A DNA stretch of 64,000 bases from an uncultured Acidimicrobiaceae bacterium (GTDB lineage Bacteria; Actinomycetota; Acidimicrobiia; Acidimicrobiales; SZUA-35): positions 25,601-89,600 of the forward strand of contig CAMYLA010000007.1 in the NCBI GenBank assembly GCA_947259095.1, given 5' to 3'. The position numbers were made by a program, and so were the translations under genes. Positions 9,098 to 17,063 of this stretch are shown here, one piece after another. The notes beneath the pieces are model-generated. The model made no database searches, was not told where the DNA came from, and saw only the letters and a program-made list of their open reading frames with translations. Position 1 is the stretch's first letter. The number at the start of each line of letters is the position of its first letter.

Positions 9098-10342
9098 GTG
9101 AAGAGCATTCTTAGGGCCGCAACCGCCGACGGCGACGAGGCGTTCGCCCGAACCCTCGATGCCGCGGTTGGCGGCGATCCGGCGATGATCGCCGAGCTGA
9201 TCGGCGAGTTCGAGCCGGGGCAGAGCAGCTTCGCACGCCGTCAGGGGGCGGCAGACGTCGAGGGGGTGGTGAACACCACGCTCTCGGACGCATTCCGCAA
9301 CCTCGGGGCCTTCCGGGCCCGGGATCGCCGGGCCTTCCGGGCCTACCTCTACCGGATTCTCCGGTGTTTCGACGGCAGGACCGGCTCCCCCGACCTCCTG
9401 CCACCCGACGGCGACCAGTCGGGCGGCGCCGGTTCGGGTGCCCTGAGGCCGCTGGTGGTCGAGGCCGACGCCGATGGCAACGACAACCACGGCGCCGAGT
9501 CGCTCATGGTTGGGGCTGCAGCCAACGCCACCGTCGAACCGAGCGAACCGAGCGAACCGAGCGAACCGAGCCAGGGTGGCGCTGACACGGCCCAGTCGGG
9601 CCCGCCCCAATCGGCCCCACCGCCGCCGTCCGACCCGGACACACCGAAGCCGACAAAACCGGCGCCACCGGCCACCGGTGAGCAGGCCGGCAGCGCCGCG
9701 GCCGCAGTGGTCGAGCGACCCCCGCTCGACGTGCCGGTGGCGCCGCTCCCCGAGTCGATCGCCCGGACCCCGTGCTCGGTGATGACCGACGGTTCACCGG
9801 CGGTTGGCGAGATCGCCTTCGTCACCTTCGACTTCGACGGTCCCTTCCAGCTCTTCCGCGGCACCTCGGTCGACATCATCGGCCCGTCGAAGCGTTCCGC
9901 CCTGATCGAGGGTCTCGGCGATCCGTCATCGGTGAAGGACGGCCAACGGTTCCCGTTCGTGATCGGCGGCAACATGATGTGGGACAAGGGGTTTGCCGTG
10001 CAGACGCTGCTGGCCGGGGGCGAGGTCAAGACCCGGTGCTCCATCTCGGACCGGCGGGTCCCGGCCCCGTGCCGGATCATCACCGACGGCGCCCCGGCCA
10101 AGGGTGAGCGCGCCTCGGTGGCCTATCGGCTCCCCGGTCCCTATGCGCCGTTCAAGGGGCAGCAGACCCACATCATGGGGTGGGGCAGGAAATCGGTGAT
10201 GACCGACGGCTCCCCGGCCGTACTCCGGGCCGAGGTCAAGGCCGACTTCGAGATCGACGGTTTCATGTTCAAGGAAGGCCCGTTCCAGGTGAGGACGGCG
10301 CTGGCCGACGGTGCGGCTCACGCCGTCTGCGAGATTTCCTAG
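9098..10342 (+). CDS. Degenerate sigma-70 region-2-like domain fused through a Pro-rich linker to two tandem ~90-aa Cys-bounded repeats; function unknown
   Basis: DVEGVVNTTLSDAFRNLGAFRARDRRAFRAYLYRILR resembles ECF sigma region 2; PSEPSEPSEPS linker; C-terminal repeats CSVMTDGSPA...CSI and CRIITDGAPA...CEI. Start codon uncertain. Confidence 0.6.
   Translation: MKSILRAATADGDEAFARTLDAAVGGDPAMIAELIGEFEPGQSSFARRQGAADVEGVVNTTLSDAFRNLGAFRARDRRAFRAYLYRILRCFDGRTGSPDLLPPDGDQSGGAGSGALRPLVVEADADGNDNHGAESLMVGAAANATVEPSEPSEPSEPSQGGADTAQSGPPQSAPPPPSDPDTPKPTKPAPPATGEQAGSAAAAVVERPPLDVPVAPLPESIARTPCSVMTDGSPAVGEIAFVTFDFDGPFQLFRGTSVDIIGPSKRSALIEGLGDPSSVKDGQRFPFVIGGNMMWDKGFAVQTLLAGGEVKTRCSISDRRVPAPCRIITDGAPAKGERASVAYRLPGPYAPFKGQQTHIMGWGRKSVMTDGSPAVLRAEVKADFEIDGFMFKEGPFQVRTALADGAAHAVCEIS
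9539..9574 (+). repeat. In-frame 9-bp tandem repeat (GAACCGAGC)n encoding (EPS)n linker
   Basis: Visible repeat gaaccgagcgaaccgagcgaaccgagcgaaccgagc. Confidence 0.8.
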
Positions 10343-10509
10343 GTTTCCATCCGTCGGCGGTATCCACGCTCCGCTCCGGTGCGACTCATCAAAGGAGTCG
10401 CCCGGCGGAAGAAGACGCGGCCCGGCTCCACCGGTGGATCGGTGCACGTCCGGAGGCCTCGTGTCTCGGACTGCCCACCCGGCGGAGTCTTTGTCGACGA
10501 CGAGATGGG

Positions 10510-11325
10510 GTGGCATTCGTGCTCGAAGGACGTGCTCTCAAGGAGCACACGCTGAACCGCCTGGGCTACGGCCCGAGCGTCTGGCACTGGAACCGATACG
10601 ACGAGCTGGGGTTCCAGAGCTACGTCGATGAGCAGTTGGCCGGCACCCTGGCCGCCATCTCGCCGACCGCTGCGGCCACCGAACCCAAGTTCCGGCGGGC
10701 GGTCCTGGCCCGCCGTCAGCTCGAGGTGGTGCTGCTCGACTTCTGGTTCAACCACTTCAACGTCGACGCCGGTGGCGGCATCGCGGAGCGAACCGTCGAC
10801 CAGCATCAGGGAGCCATCCAGAGCCATCTGTTCGGCCGGTTCTCCGACATGCTGCTGGCCACCGCCCGGTCGCCGGCCATGCTCGATTACCTCGACAACC
10901 GGATCAACTACGAGGAGGAGGTCGTCAACGGTCGGGTCTACGGCCTCAACGAGAACTACGCCCGGGAGCTGATGGAGTTGCACACCCTGGGCGTCGACGG
11001 GGGTTACAGCGAGGCCGACATCATCGAGGTGGCCAGGGTGCTGACCGGTTGGTCGGTGTCCAGCGATGCCTACAGCTTCAAGCGCAGCCGCCACGACGGT
11101 GGCCAGAAGGTGGTCATGGGGGCAACCTTCCCGGCGGGCCGGGAGGAGGAGGAAGGGGTCGAGCTGCTGAACATGCTGGCCGCCCACCCCTCGACGGCAT
11201 CGTTCCTCAGCCGCAAGCTCTGCCGCCGGTTCGTCTCCGAGGATCCGCCCCCGGCGGCGGTCGACGCCGCCGCTGCGACCTTCACCTCCTCCGGCGGCAA
11301 CCTCGGCGACACGGTTCGCCGGTGA
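10510..11325 (+). CDS. DUF1800 family protein; C-terminus apparently frameshifted
   Basis: LNRLGYGPS, FWFNHFNVD, LDNRIN...LNENYARELMELHTLGVDGGYSEADIIEVARVLTGW and FLSRKLCRRFVSEDPP match DUF1800. GTG at 10510 or 10519 possible. Confidence 0.75.
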   Translation: MAFVLEGRALKEHTLNRLGYGPSVWHWNRYDELGFQSYVDEQLAGTLAAISPTAAATEPKFRRAVLARRQLEVVLLDFWFNHFNVDAGGGIAERTVDQHQGAIQSHLFGRFSDMLLATARSPAMLDYLDNRINYEEEVVNGRVYGLNENYARELMELHTLGVDGGYSEADIIEVARVLTGWSVSSDAYSFKRSRHDGGQKVVMGATFPAGREEEEGVELLNMLAAHPSTASFLSRKLCRRFVSEDPPPAAVDAAAATFTSSGGNLGDTVRR

Positions 11326-11388
11326 CGCCCGGATCACCGCCGCCGCCGAGGCCATCCTGTCCAGCCCCGAGTTCGTGAGGTTCTAGCA

Positions 11389-13626
11389 ATGACGATCAAC
11401 CTGCTCTCCCCGAACCGGGGCCGGACCCGGTTGTCCGGCGACGCCGAGTCGGGCGGCTCGGCCCTGTTCTCCCGCCGCCAGATGCTGGCCGGCATGATGG
11501 GCGCCGGCGTGGTGACCATCATCGGGACCTCCCCCATGGCCGGCGCCCTGCGAGCGCTGGCCGTGCCCGGCGATGCCGACGATCGTGTGCTGGTGAACGT
11601 CTTCCTACGGGGCGGGGCCGATGGCCTCAACATCGTTGTCCCCCACGGCGACGACGACTACTACCGGCTGCGTCGTTCCATCGCCCAGCCCCGCAACTCG
11701 CTGTCGGACCTGGACGGCTTCTTCGGTCTCCACCAGTCCTTCGCCCCGCTGTACCCCCTGTACCAGAGCGGCGAGCTGGCCTTTGTCCACGCCACCGGCA
11801 GCAACGACCGGACCCGCTCCCACTTCTCGGCCATGGACAATATGGATCTGGCCTTCGGGAGCACCGGCTGGATGCAGCGTGCGTTGGCCTCGCAGAATGA
11901 TCGCGACCCACTGTCGGGCCTGACCATCGGCGATCGCACCGCCCCGTCGCTGCGTGGACCGAGCAGCGGGATTGCCATCGACAGGCTGAACTCGTTCCGG
12001 CAGTCCACCACTGCGCTCGGCGACATGCGCCAGGCGGTGGAGGCGATGTACGGGGCCTCCGGCGATCCCCTCACCGGGGAGGCCACGCTTCGGGCTTTCA
12101 CCTCGATCGACGCCCTGGCCGGGGTGACGGTGGACCCTGCGGTCCAGTACCCGAGTTCCTCCTTCGCCCGAGATCTCCGGGAGGCGGCGGCCCTGATCAA
12201 GGCCGACCTCGGGGTCAGGATGGTCAGCGTCAGCATCGGCGGCTGGGACCACCACAGCGACACGGTGCCCAGAATGCAGGCAAAGGGTGACCAGCTGGCC
12301 GCGGCCCTGGCCGCCTTCAAGGCCGATCTCGGCGACCAGGGCGGTCGGGTGCTGACCGTGGTCATGTCGGAGTTCGGGCGAACCGCCAAGGAGAACGGCA
12401 GCGGCGGGACCGACCACGGCCACGGCAACATGATGATGGTCATGGGCGGCGGGATGAGCGGGGCCGGCGGCGGCCGGGTCCATGTCCGGGACAATGCCTG
12501 GGTCGGCCTGTCGGAGAACCAGTTGAACGACGGGCGGGACCTGGCCATCACCACCGACTTCCGATCGGTGCTGGCCGAGCTGCTCGAGGGTCACATGGGC
12601 ATCGTCAACGGCCAGATCTTTCCCCGCTTCACCCCTCGCTATCTCGGGTTGCTGTCGGCGGGCACCACGCCACCGACCACCGCTCCGACCACCCCCACCA
12701 CCGCTCCGACCACCCCCACCACCGCGACCACCGCCCCGGGCTCGTCCACCACGGCCGGCCCGAGCACCACCGCCGGATCGTCCACCACGGAGGGGCCGAC
12801 AACGACCGCGGGGGCCAGAACCACCGTCCTGGCCTCGACCACGGTGGCCTCGACCCGACCGTCGACCACGGGCCCGAGCACCACCGGGCCGTCGACCACG
12901 GGACCGGCGACGGCCGGCCCCAGCACCACCGGCCCAACCACAACCGGCCCGAGCACCACTCGCCCCGGCACCACCGGCCCAACCACCACCGGCCGTCGTA
13001 CGACCACCACGCTGCCACCCGAAGCACGGGGTTCGATCGCCGGCGTCGTCACCTACGTCGGCGGAGGAACGGCCGCCGGGGTCAAGATCGACCTGTTCAG
13101 AGCGGTCGACGGCAAACGCAACGGGTACCTGGGAACCGCCTCCACCGATGCCGACGGCGCCTATCGTTTCACCGCCGAACCGGGGCCCCACATCCTCACC
13201 TTCATCGCACCGGATGGCGACGGGTTCGTGGCGGCACGGGGCCGGTACCACCAGCCGTCGGTCATGGTCGAGGCCGGCAAGACCTCGAGTGGCATCAACG
13301 GTCGACTGTTGGGCTCCAGCTTCGGCGACAGCTCGACCGTGGGCGGCACGATCGCCATCACCGGTGGTCGGCCTGTGGCCGAGATCCAGGTCGATCTGTT
13401 CATGGCATCGGCCGACGGTTCCCGATCGGAGTTCCTCAACACCACCAAGACCAACAGCGACGGTCGGTACCGTTTCGTGATCCCCGCCGGCTGCTACGTG
13501 CTGACCATGATCGCCCCCGACGGTCGGCGTTTCGAAAACGGTCGCCGTTGGCATCAGCCGATGACCAGCGTCGAACCGCGCCAAGCGGTGGTTGATCTCG
13601 ACGCCACACTACAGTCGCCGACCTAG
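11389..13626 (+). CDS. DUF1501 family secreted (Tat) protein with Thr/Pro-rich stalk and two C-terminal beta-sandwich (CNA-B/SdrD-B-like) repeats
   Basis: SRRQMLAGMMGAGVVTIIG Tat-like leader; LRGGADGLNIVVPHGDDDYYRLR and VMSEFGRTAKENGSGGTDHGHG of DUF1501; long TTGPSTTGPS tract; two DxxGxYRF-type repeats. Confidence 0.85.
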   Translation: MTINLLSPNRGRTRLSGDAESGGSALFSRRQMLAGMMGAGVVTIIGTSPMAGALRALAVPGDADDRVLVNVFLRGGADGLNIVVPHGDDDYYRLRRSIAQPRNSLSDLDGFFGLHQSFAPLYPLYQSGELAFVHATGSNDRTRSHFSAMDNMDLAFGSTGWMQRALASQNDRDPLSGLTIGDRTAPSLRGPSSGIAIDRLNSFRQSTTALGDMRQAVEAMYGASGDPLTGEATLRAFTSIDALAGVTVDPAVQYPSSSFARDLREAAALIKADLGVRMVSVSIGGWDHHSDTVPRMQAKGDQLAAALAAFKADLGDQGGRVLTVVMSEFGRTAKENGSGGTDHGHGNMMMVMGGGMSGAGGGRVHVRDNAWVGLSENQLNDGRDLAITTDFRSVLAELLEGHMGIVNGQIFPRFTPRYLGLLSAGTTPPTTAPTTPTTAPTTPTTATTAPGSSTTAGPSTTAGSSTTEGPTTTAGARTTVLASTTVASTRPSTTGPSTTGPSTTGPATAGPSTTGPTTTGPSTTRPGTTGPTTTGRRTTTTLPPEARGSIAGVVTYVGGGTAAGVKIDLFRAVDGKRNGYLGTASTDADGAYRFTAEPGPHILTFIAPDGDGFVAARGRYHQPSVMVEAGKTSSGINGRLLGSSFGDSSTVGGTIAITGGRPVAEIQVDLFMASADGSRSEFLNTTKTNSDGRYRFVIPAGCYVLTMIAPDGRRFENGRRWHQPMTSVEPRQAVVDLDATLQSPT

Positions 13627-13759
13627 CCATCGCCAGCACCCTGCTGGTCATCGGTCCCCCGGACCCCTGAAATTTCGGGGCCGGGGTGTCATGGCCTAGC
13701 ATGATCGCAGGGGATTGGGGCCGGAACAGGCCCGAATCCGGTCGAAAAGGGGATCGGTC

Positions 13760-14914
13760 ATGAAGTTCGGCATCTTCTACGAATTATCGGTACCGCGTCC
13801 GTTCGAGGAGAACGAGCGGTTGGTCTACGAGCGGTCGCTGGAGCAGGTCCGGCTGGCCGACGAGCTCGGTTTCGATCAGGTCTGGGCCGTCGAGCACCAC
13901 TTCCTCGAGGAGTACTCCCACTGCTCGGCACCGGAGTTGTTCCTCACGGCCTGCGCCATGCAGACCCAGAACATCCGGGTCGGGCACGGCATCGTGACCT
14001 GCGTGCCGGAATTCAACCATCCGATCCGGATAGCCGAACGGGCCGCCGTGCTCGACATCCTGTCCGGTGGTCGCCTGGAGATGGGGACGGGCCGGTCGGC
14101 GACCTGGACCGAGCTCGGAGGCTTCGAGGCCAACCCGGACGACACCAAGAAGAGCTGGGACGAGTTCGTTCACGCCCTCCCCAAGATGTGGACCCAGGAG
14201 CGGTACCGCCACGACGGCCACTTCTTCTCCATGCCGTCGCGGGCGGTACTGCCGAAACCGCTGCAGAAGCCGCACCCGCCGATGTGGGTTGCGGTGTCCT
14301 CACCGGGTACCGAAGACGACGCCGCCGATCGGGGCATGGGCTGCCTCGGGGTCAACTTCACCAGCTTCGCCGAGCAGGAGCGCAAGGTGAAGGCCTACCG
14401 CCACCGGATCCAGCATTGCGACCCGGTTGGGGAGTTCGTGAACGATCAGCTGAACACCATCAACTTCCTGTTCTGCCACGACGACTCCGAAGTCGGTGTC
14501 TCGACCGGCCGCAAGATGATGGGCCAGTTCCAGTACATGGCGGGCCAACTCGACATGGCCAAGGAGGTCTACCCGACGAGGGCCTACCTGACCGCCGGCC
14601 TCCTGTCCGGTGCCCGCAAGCGGGCCGCCAGCCCCGGAGATGTCAAGGAGCCGCCGGAGGGCATCGCCGTCGGCAGCCCCGACCAGATCATCCGGGAGCT
14701 CAAGAAGTGGGAGGCCACCGGCGTCGACCGGGTCCAGTTCCTACTGAACGCAGCCGAGACGATCCCTCAGCAGCAGGTCCTCGACAGCCTGCGGCTGTTC
14801 GCCGAGGAGGTCATGCCCCATTTCCAGGGCGACGAGGCGGCGGCGCGATCCCGTCGGGAGGCCACCGCAGATTCGCTGGCCGATGTGGCCGGCGCCGCGG
14901 CGGGCGGTGCCTAG
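13760..14914 (+). CDS. LLM-class flavin-dependent oxidoreductase (luciferase-like)
   Basis: MKFGIFYELSVPRPF...LADELGFDQVWAVEHHF...RIAERAAVLDILSGGRLEMGTGRS. ATG 13760 with AAAAGGGGA RBS. Confidence 0.9.
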   Translation: MKFGIFYELSVPRPFEENERLVYERSLEQVRLADELGFDQVWAVEHHFLEEYSHCSAPELFLTACAMQTQNIRVGHGIVTCVPEFNHPIRIAERAAVLDILSGGRLEMGTGRSATWTELGGFEANPDDTKKSWDEFVHALPKMWTQERYRHDGHFFSMPSRAVLPKPLQKPHPPMWVAVSSPGTEDDAADRGMGCLGVNFTSFAEQERKVKAYRHRIQHCDPVGEFVNDQLNTINFLFCHDDSEVGVSTGRKMMGQFQYMAGQLDMAKEVYPTRAYLTAGLLSGARKRAASPGDVKEPPEGIAVGSPDQIIRELKKWEATGVDRVQFLLNAAETIPQQQVLDSLRLFAEEVMPHFQGDEAAARSRREATADSLADVAGAAAGGA

Positions 14915-14915
14915 G

Positions 14916-15671
14916 GTGCCGCTGTTCGGAACACTCGATCTGTCAACCGCCCTGGCGTCGGCGCCGACCGTGACCGGCCTGGCCCCCGAGACCTGGAACC
15001 TGCCAGGCGCCCAGACCCTCCAGGTGAGCTACGAGGTGGAGGAGGCCCCGGCCCTGGCCGTGACCCCGCCGGCCCTGCACCCCAGCATCCCGCCATACGC
15101 CACCTTCAGCGTGTGCCACATGCCGGAGAGCCCGGTCGGCGAGTTCAACCTGGCCATGGTCCGCCTCATCGTCCGGGCCGGGATCCGCCCTCGAGCGCTG
15201 CTGATGGGGGCCTACACCGATTCCGAGGCCGCAGCCGAGCAACTGCGAGCCGGCTGGGGTTACCGCGTGTCGCAGGCCGAGGTCACGTTCTCCCGCCGCC
15301 ACAATCAGCTCCGGGGCACGGTCACCATCGACGGCCGGACCGCACTCGACGCCCGCCTGCTCGACCCGGAACCGATGGCCGGGGCCGATATCGAGCTGTT
15401 CGACAACCTCCACCTGGCAAATGTGGCCGACGGTGATCCGCTGATCGTGCAGGTCGACCCCGGGTACCAGTACCACTCTGCCGACCGGGGCGCCGCCGAT
15501 CTCCGGCAGTTCGATGCCGAGCTGCTCGGCATCGAGGGCATCGAGCCGGTGTACGCCGTGGTGGCGGTGGCCTGCCGGGCCGACGTGGAGCTGACGGCCC
15601 CCAGGTTCGTCATCGACCCCACCAAGCCGGCGATCCAGGGCACCAGGAGACTGGACACGGCGGCGAGCTGA
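14916..15671 (+). CDS. Acetoacetate decarboxylase-like family protein
   Basis: VSYEVEEAPALAVTPPALHPSIPPYATFSVCHMPESPVGEFNLAMVRLIVRAGIRPRALLMGAYTDSEAA is ADC-family-like; follows the oxidoreductase immediately. Confidence 0.55.
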   Translation: MPLFGTLDLSTALASAPTVTGLAPETWNLPGAQTLQVSYEVEEAPALAVTPPALHPSIPPYATFSVCHMPESPVGEFNLAMVRLIVRAGIRPRALLMGAYTDSEAAAEQLRAGWGYRVSQAEVTFSRRHNQLRGTVTIDGRTALDARLLDPEPMAGADIELFDNLHLANVADGDPLIVQVDPGYQYHSADRGAADLRQFDAELLGIEGIEPVYAVVAVACRADVELTAPRFVIDPTKPAIQGTRRLDTAAS

Positions 15672-15737
15672 CCCGTCCGCCGACCCCCGCCCCAGCGCGG
15701 CGCCGGCGGTGAATCGGTCCATTGTCCTAACGGTCCA

Positions 15738-17063
15738 ATGCCCACATCCGACGACCACGGCCCCACCCCGCCTGGGCCGACGCCGCTTCCGGCCCCCGAT
15801 GCCGGCAACGCACCGGATGGCGCCGACCCCCACATTCCCCACGGCGTCCGGGTGCTCATCGCCGCCCTGTTCGCCACCTCGATGGCCAACCGGGCCCAGC
15901 TGGTCGCACTGGGGTTGCTGGTGTTCGACGTCACCGGCGACGAGCTCGACCTCGGCCTGCTGGGATTGGCGGAGTTCCTCCCCATCTTCCTGCTCTCGCC
16001 GTTGACCGGTACCATCGCCGATCGTTATGACCGCCGGATCATCTACGCCATCGGTCTCGCCATTGAGATGGTCGCCGGCTTGGGATTCTTTCTCCTGGCC
16101 CGCAGCGACCTGACCTCGATCGCCCCCATCCTGGCCCTGGTGGTGGTCTTCGGTGTTGCCCGTTCGCTGACGGCCCCGGCCAGCCGGGCATTGCCGATCG
16201 ACCTGGCCCCGCCCGGACTGGTCGAGCGGGTGGTGGCACTGCGTTCGGTGTCATTCCAAACCGCGGGAATTGTCGGCCCGACGATCGCCGGGTTGCTGTT
16301 CAGCGTGGATCGATCGCTGCCGTTCGTGCTGGCCCTGGCCGGCTTCGCCGCCGCCATCGTGCTGCTGCGGTTCGTGCCGTCGACGGGCGTGAAGCGGCTG
16401 CGCAACGGGAAGGGCCCGGCCCAGGCGCTGAGGGATGCGGTGGAGGGGCTGCGGTTCATCCGCCGCACCCCGGTGCTGTTCGGCGCCATCAGCCTCGATC
16501 TTTTTGCAGTGCTGTTCGGCGGGGCCGTCGCCCTGCTGCCGGCCATCGGCGAGAAACGGCTGGGGGTCGACGAGGCTGCGGTCGGGTTCCTGTACTCGGC
16601 CATCGGGGTCGGTGCCCTGATCACCGCCGCCATCCTGTCGGTCAAACCGATCCGCCGTCATGTCGGCACCGTGCTGTTCGTGGTGGTGTCGATCTTCGGG
16701 GTGGCCACCATCGTGCTCGGCCTGACCCAGTCCTACGTGGTCGCCCTGCTGGCGCTGCTGGTGCTGAGCGCGGCCGATGCGGTCAGCGTGTTCATTCGGG
16801 CCACGATCGTGCCGCTGGCCAGCCCCGAGGACATGCGGGGCCGGGTTCTGGCGGTGGAGAACGTCTTCATCGGGGGCTCCAACGAGTTGGGGGCGTTGGA
16901 GTCCGGCCTGACCGCAGCCTGGTTCGGGCTGGTCACCGCGGTCGTGCTCGGCGGCGTCGGCACCCTGGCGGTGGTCGGGGTTTCGTTGTTCGCCTTCCCC
17001 GCACTCCGGCGGGTCGATCGTTTCGAGGATGTCCGGCCGCCTAGCCGCCAGGAAGATCGATGA
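15738..17063 (+). CDS. MFS transporter (EntS/MFS_3-like)
   Basis: 12-TM-like pattern; GTIADRYDRRIIYAIGL; SVSFQTAGIVGPTIAGLLF; SPEDMRGRVLAVENVFIGGSNELGALESG. Confidence 0.85.
   Translation: MPTSDDHGPTPPGPTPLPAPDAGNAPDGADPHIPHGVRVLIAALFATSMANRAQLVALGLLVFDVTGDELDLGLLGLAEFLPIFLLSPLTGTIADRYDRRIIYAIGLAIEMVAGLGFFLLARSDLTSIAPILALVVVFGVARSLTAPASRALPIDLAPPGLVERVVALRSVSFQTAGIVGPTIAGLLFSVDRSLPFVLALAGFAAAIVLLRFVPSTGVKRLRNGKGPAQALRDAVEGLRFIRRTPVLFGAISLDLFAVLFGGAVALLPAIGEKRLGVDEAAVGFLYSAIGVGALITAAILSVKPIRRHVGTVLFVVVSIFGVATIVLGLTQSYVVALLALLVLSAADAVSVFIRATIVPLASPEDMRGRVLAVENVFIGGSNELGALESGLTAAWFGLVTAVVLGGVGTLAVVGVSLFAFPALRRVDRFEDVRPPSRQEDR

Noticed and set aside
11323-11325. TGA ending the DUF1800 ORF as a third Sec codon
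   Set aside because: The read-through frame gives basic, low-quality sequence (RPDHRRRRGHPVQPRVREVLA) with no redox motif; the plausible C-terminus is in another frame, so frameshift is preferred.
12655-13015. Repeat-rich tract in DUF1501 as a possible CRISPR or minisatellite
   Set aside because: It is an in-frame Thr/Pro/Ser-rich stalk with irregular units, no spacers.
13655-13700. CCCCTGAAATTTCGGGG palindrome upstream of the luciferase-like gene as operator or terminator
   Set aside because: Symmetric but short and with no supporting second copy; function cannot be decided from sequence.
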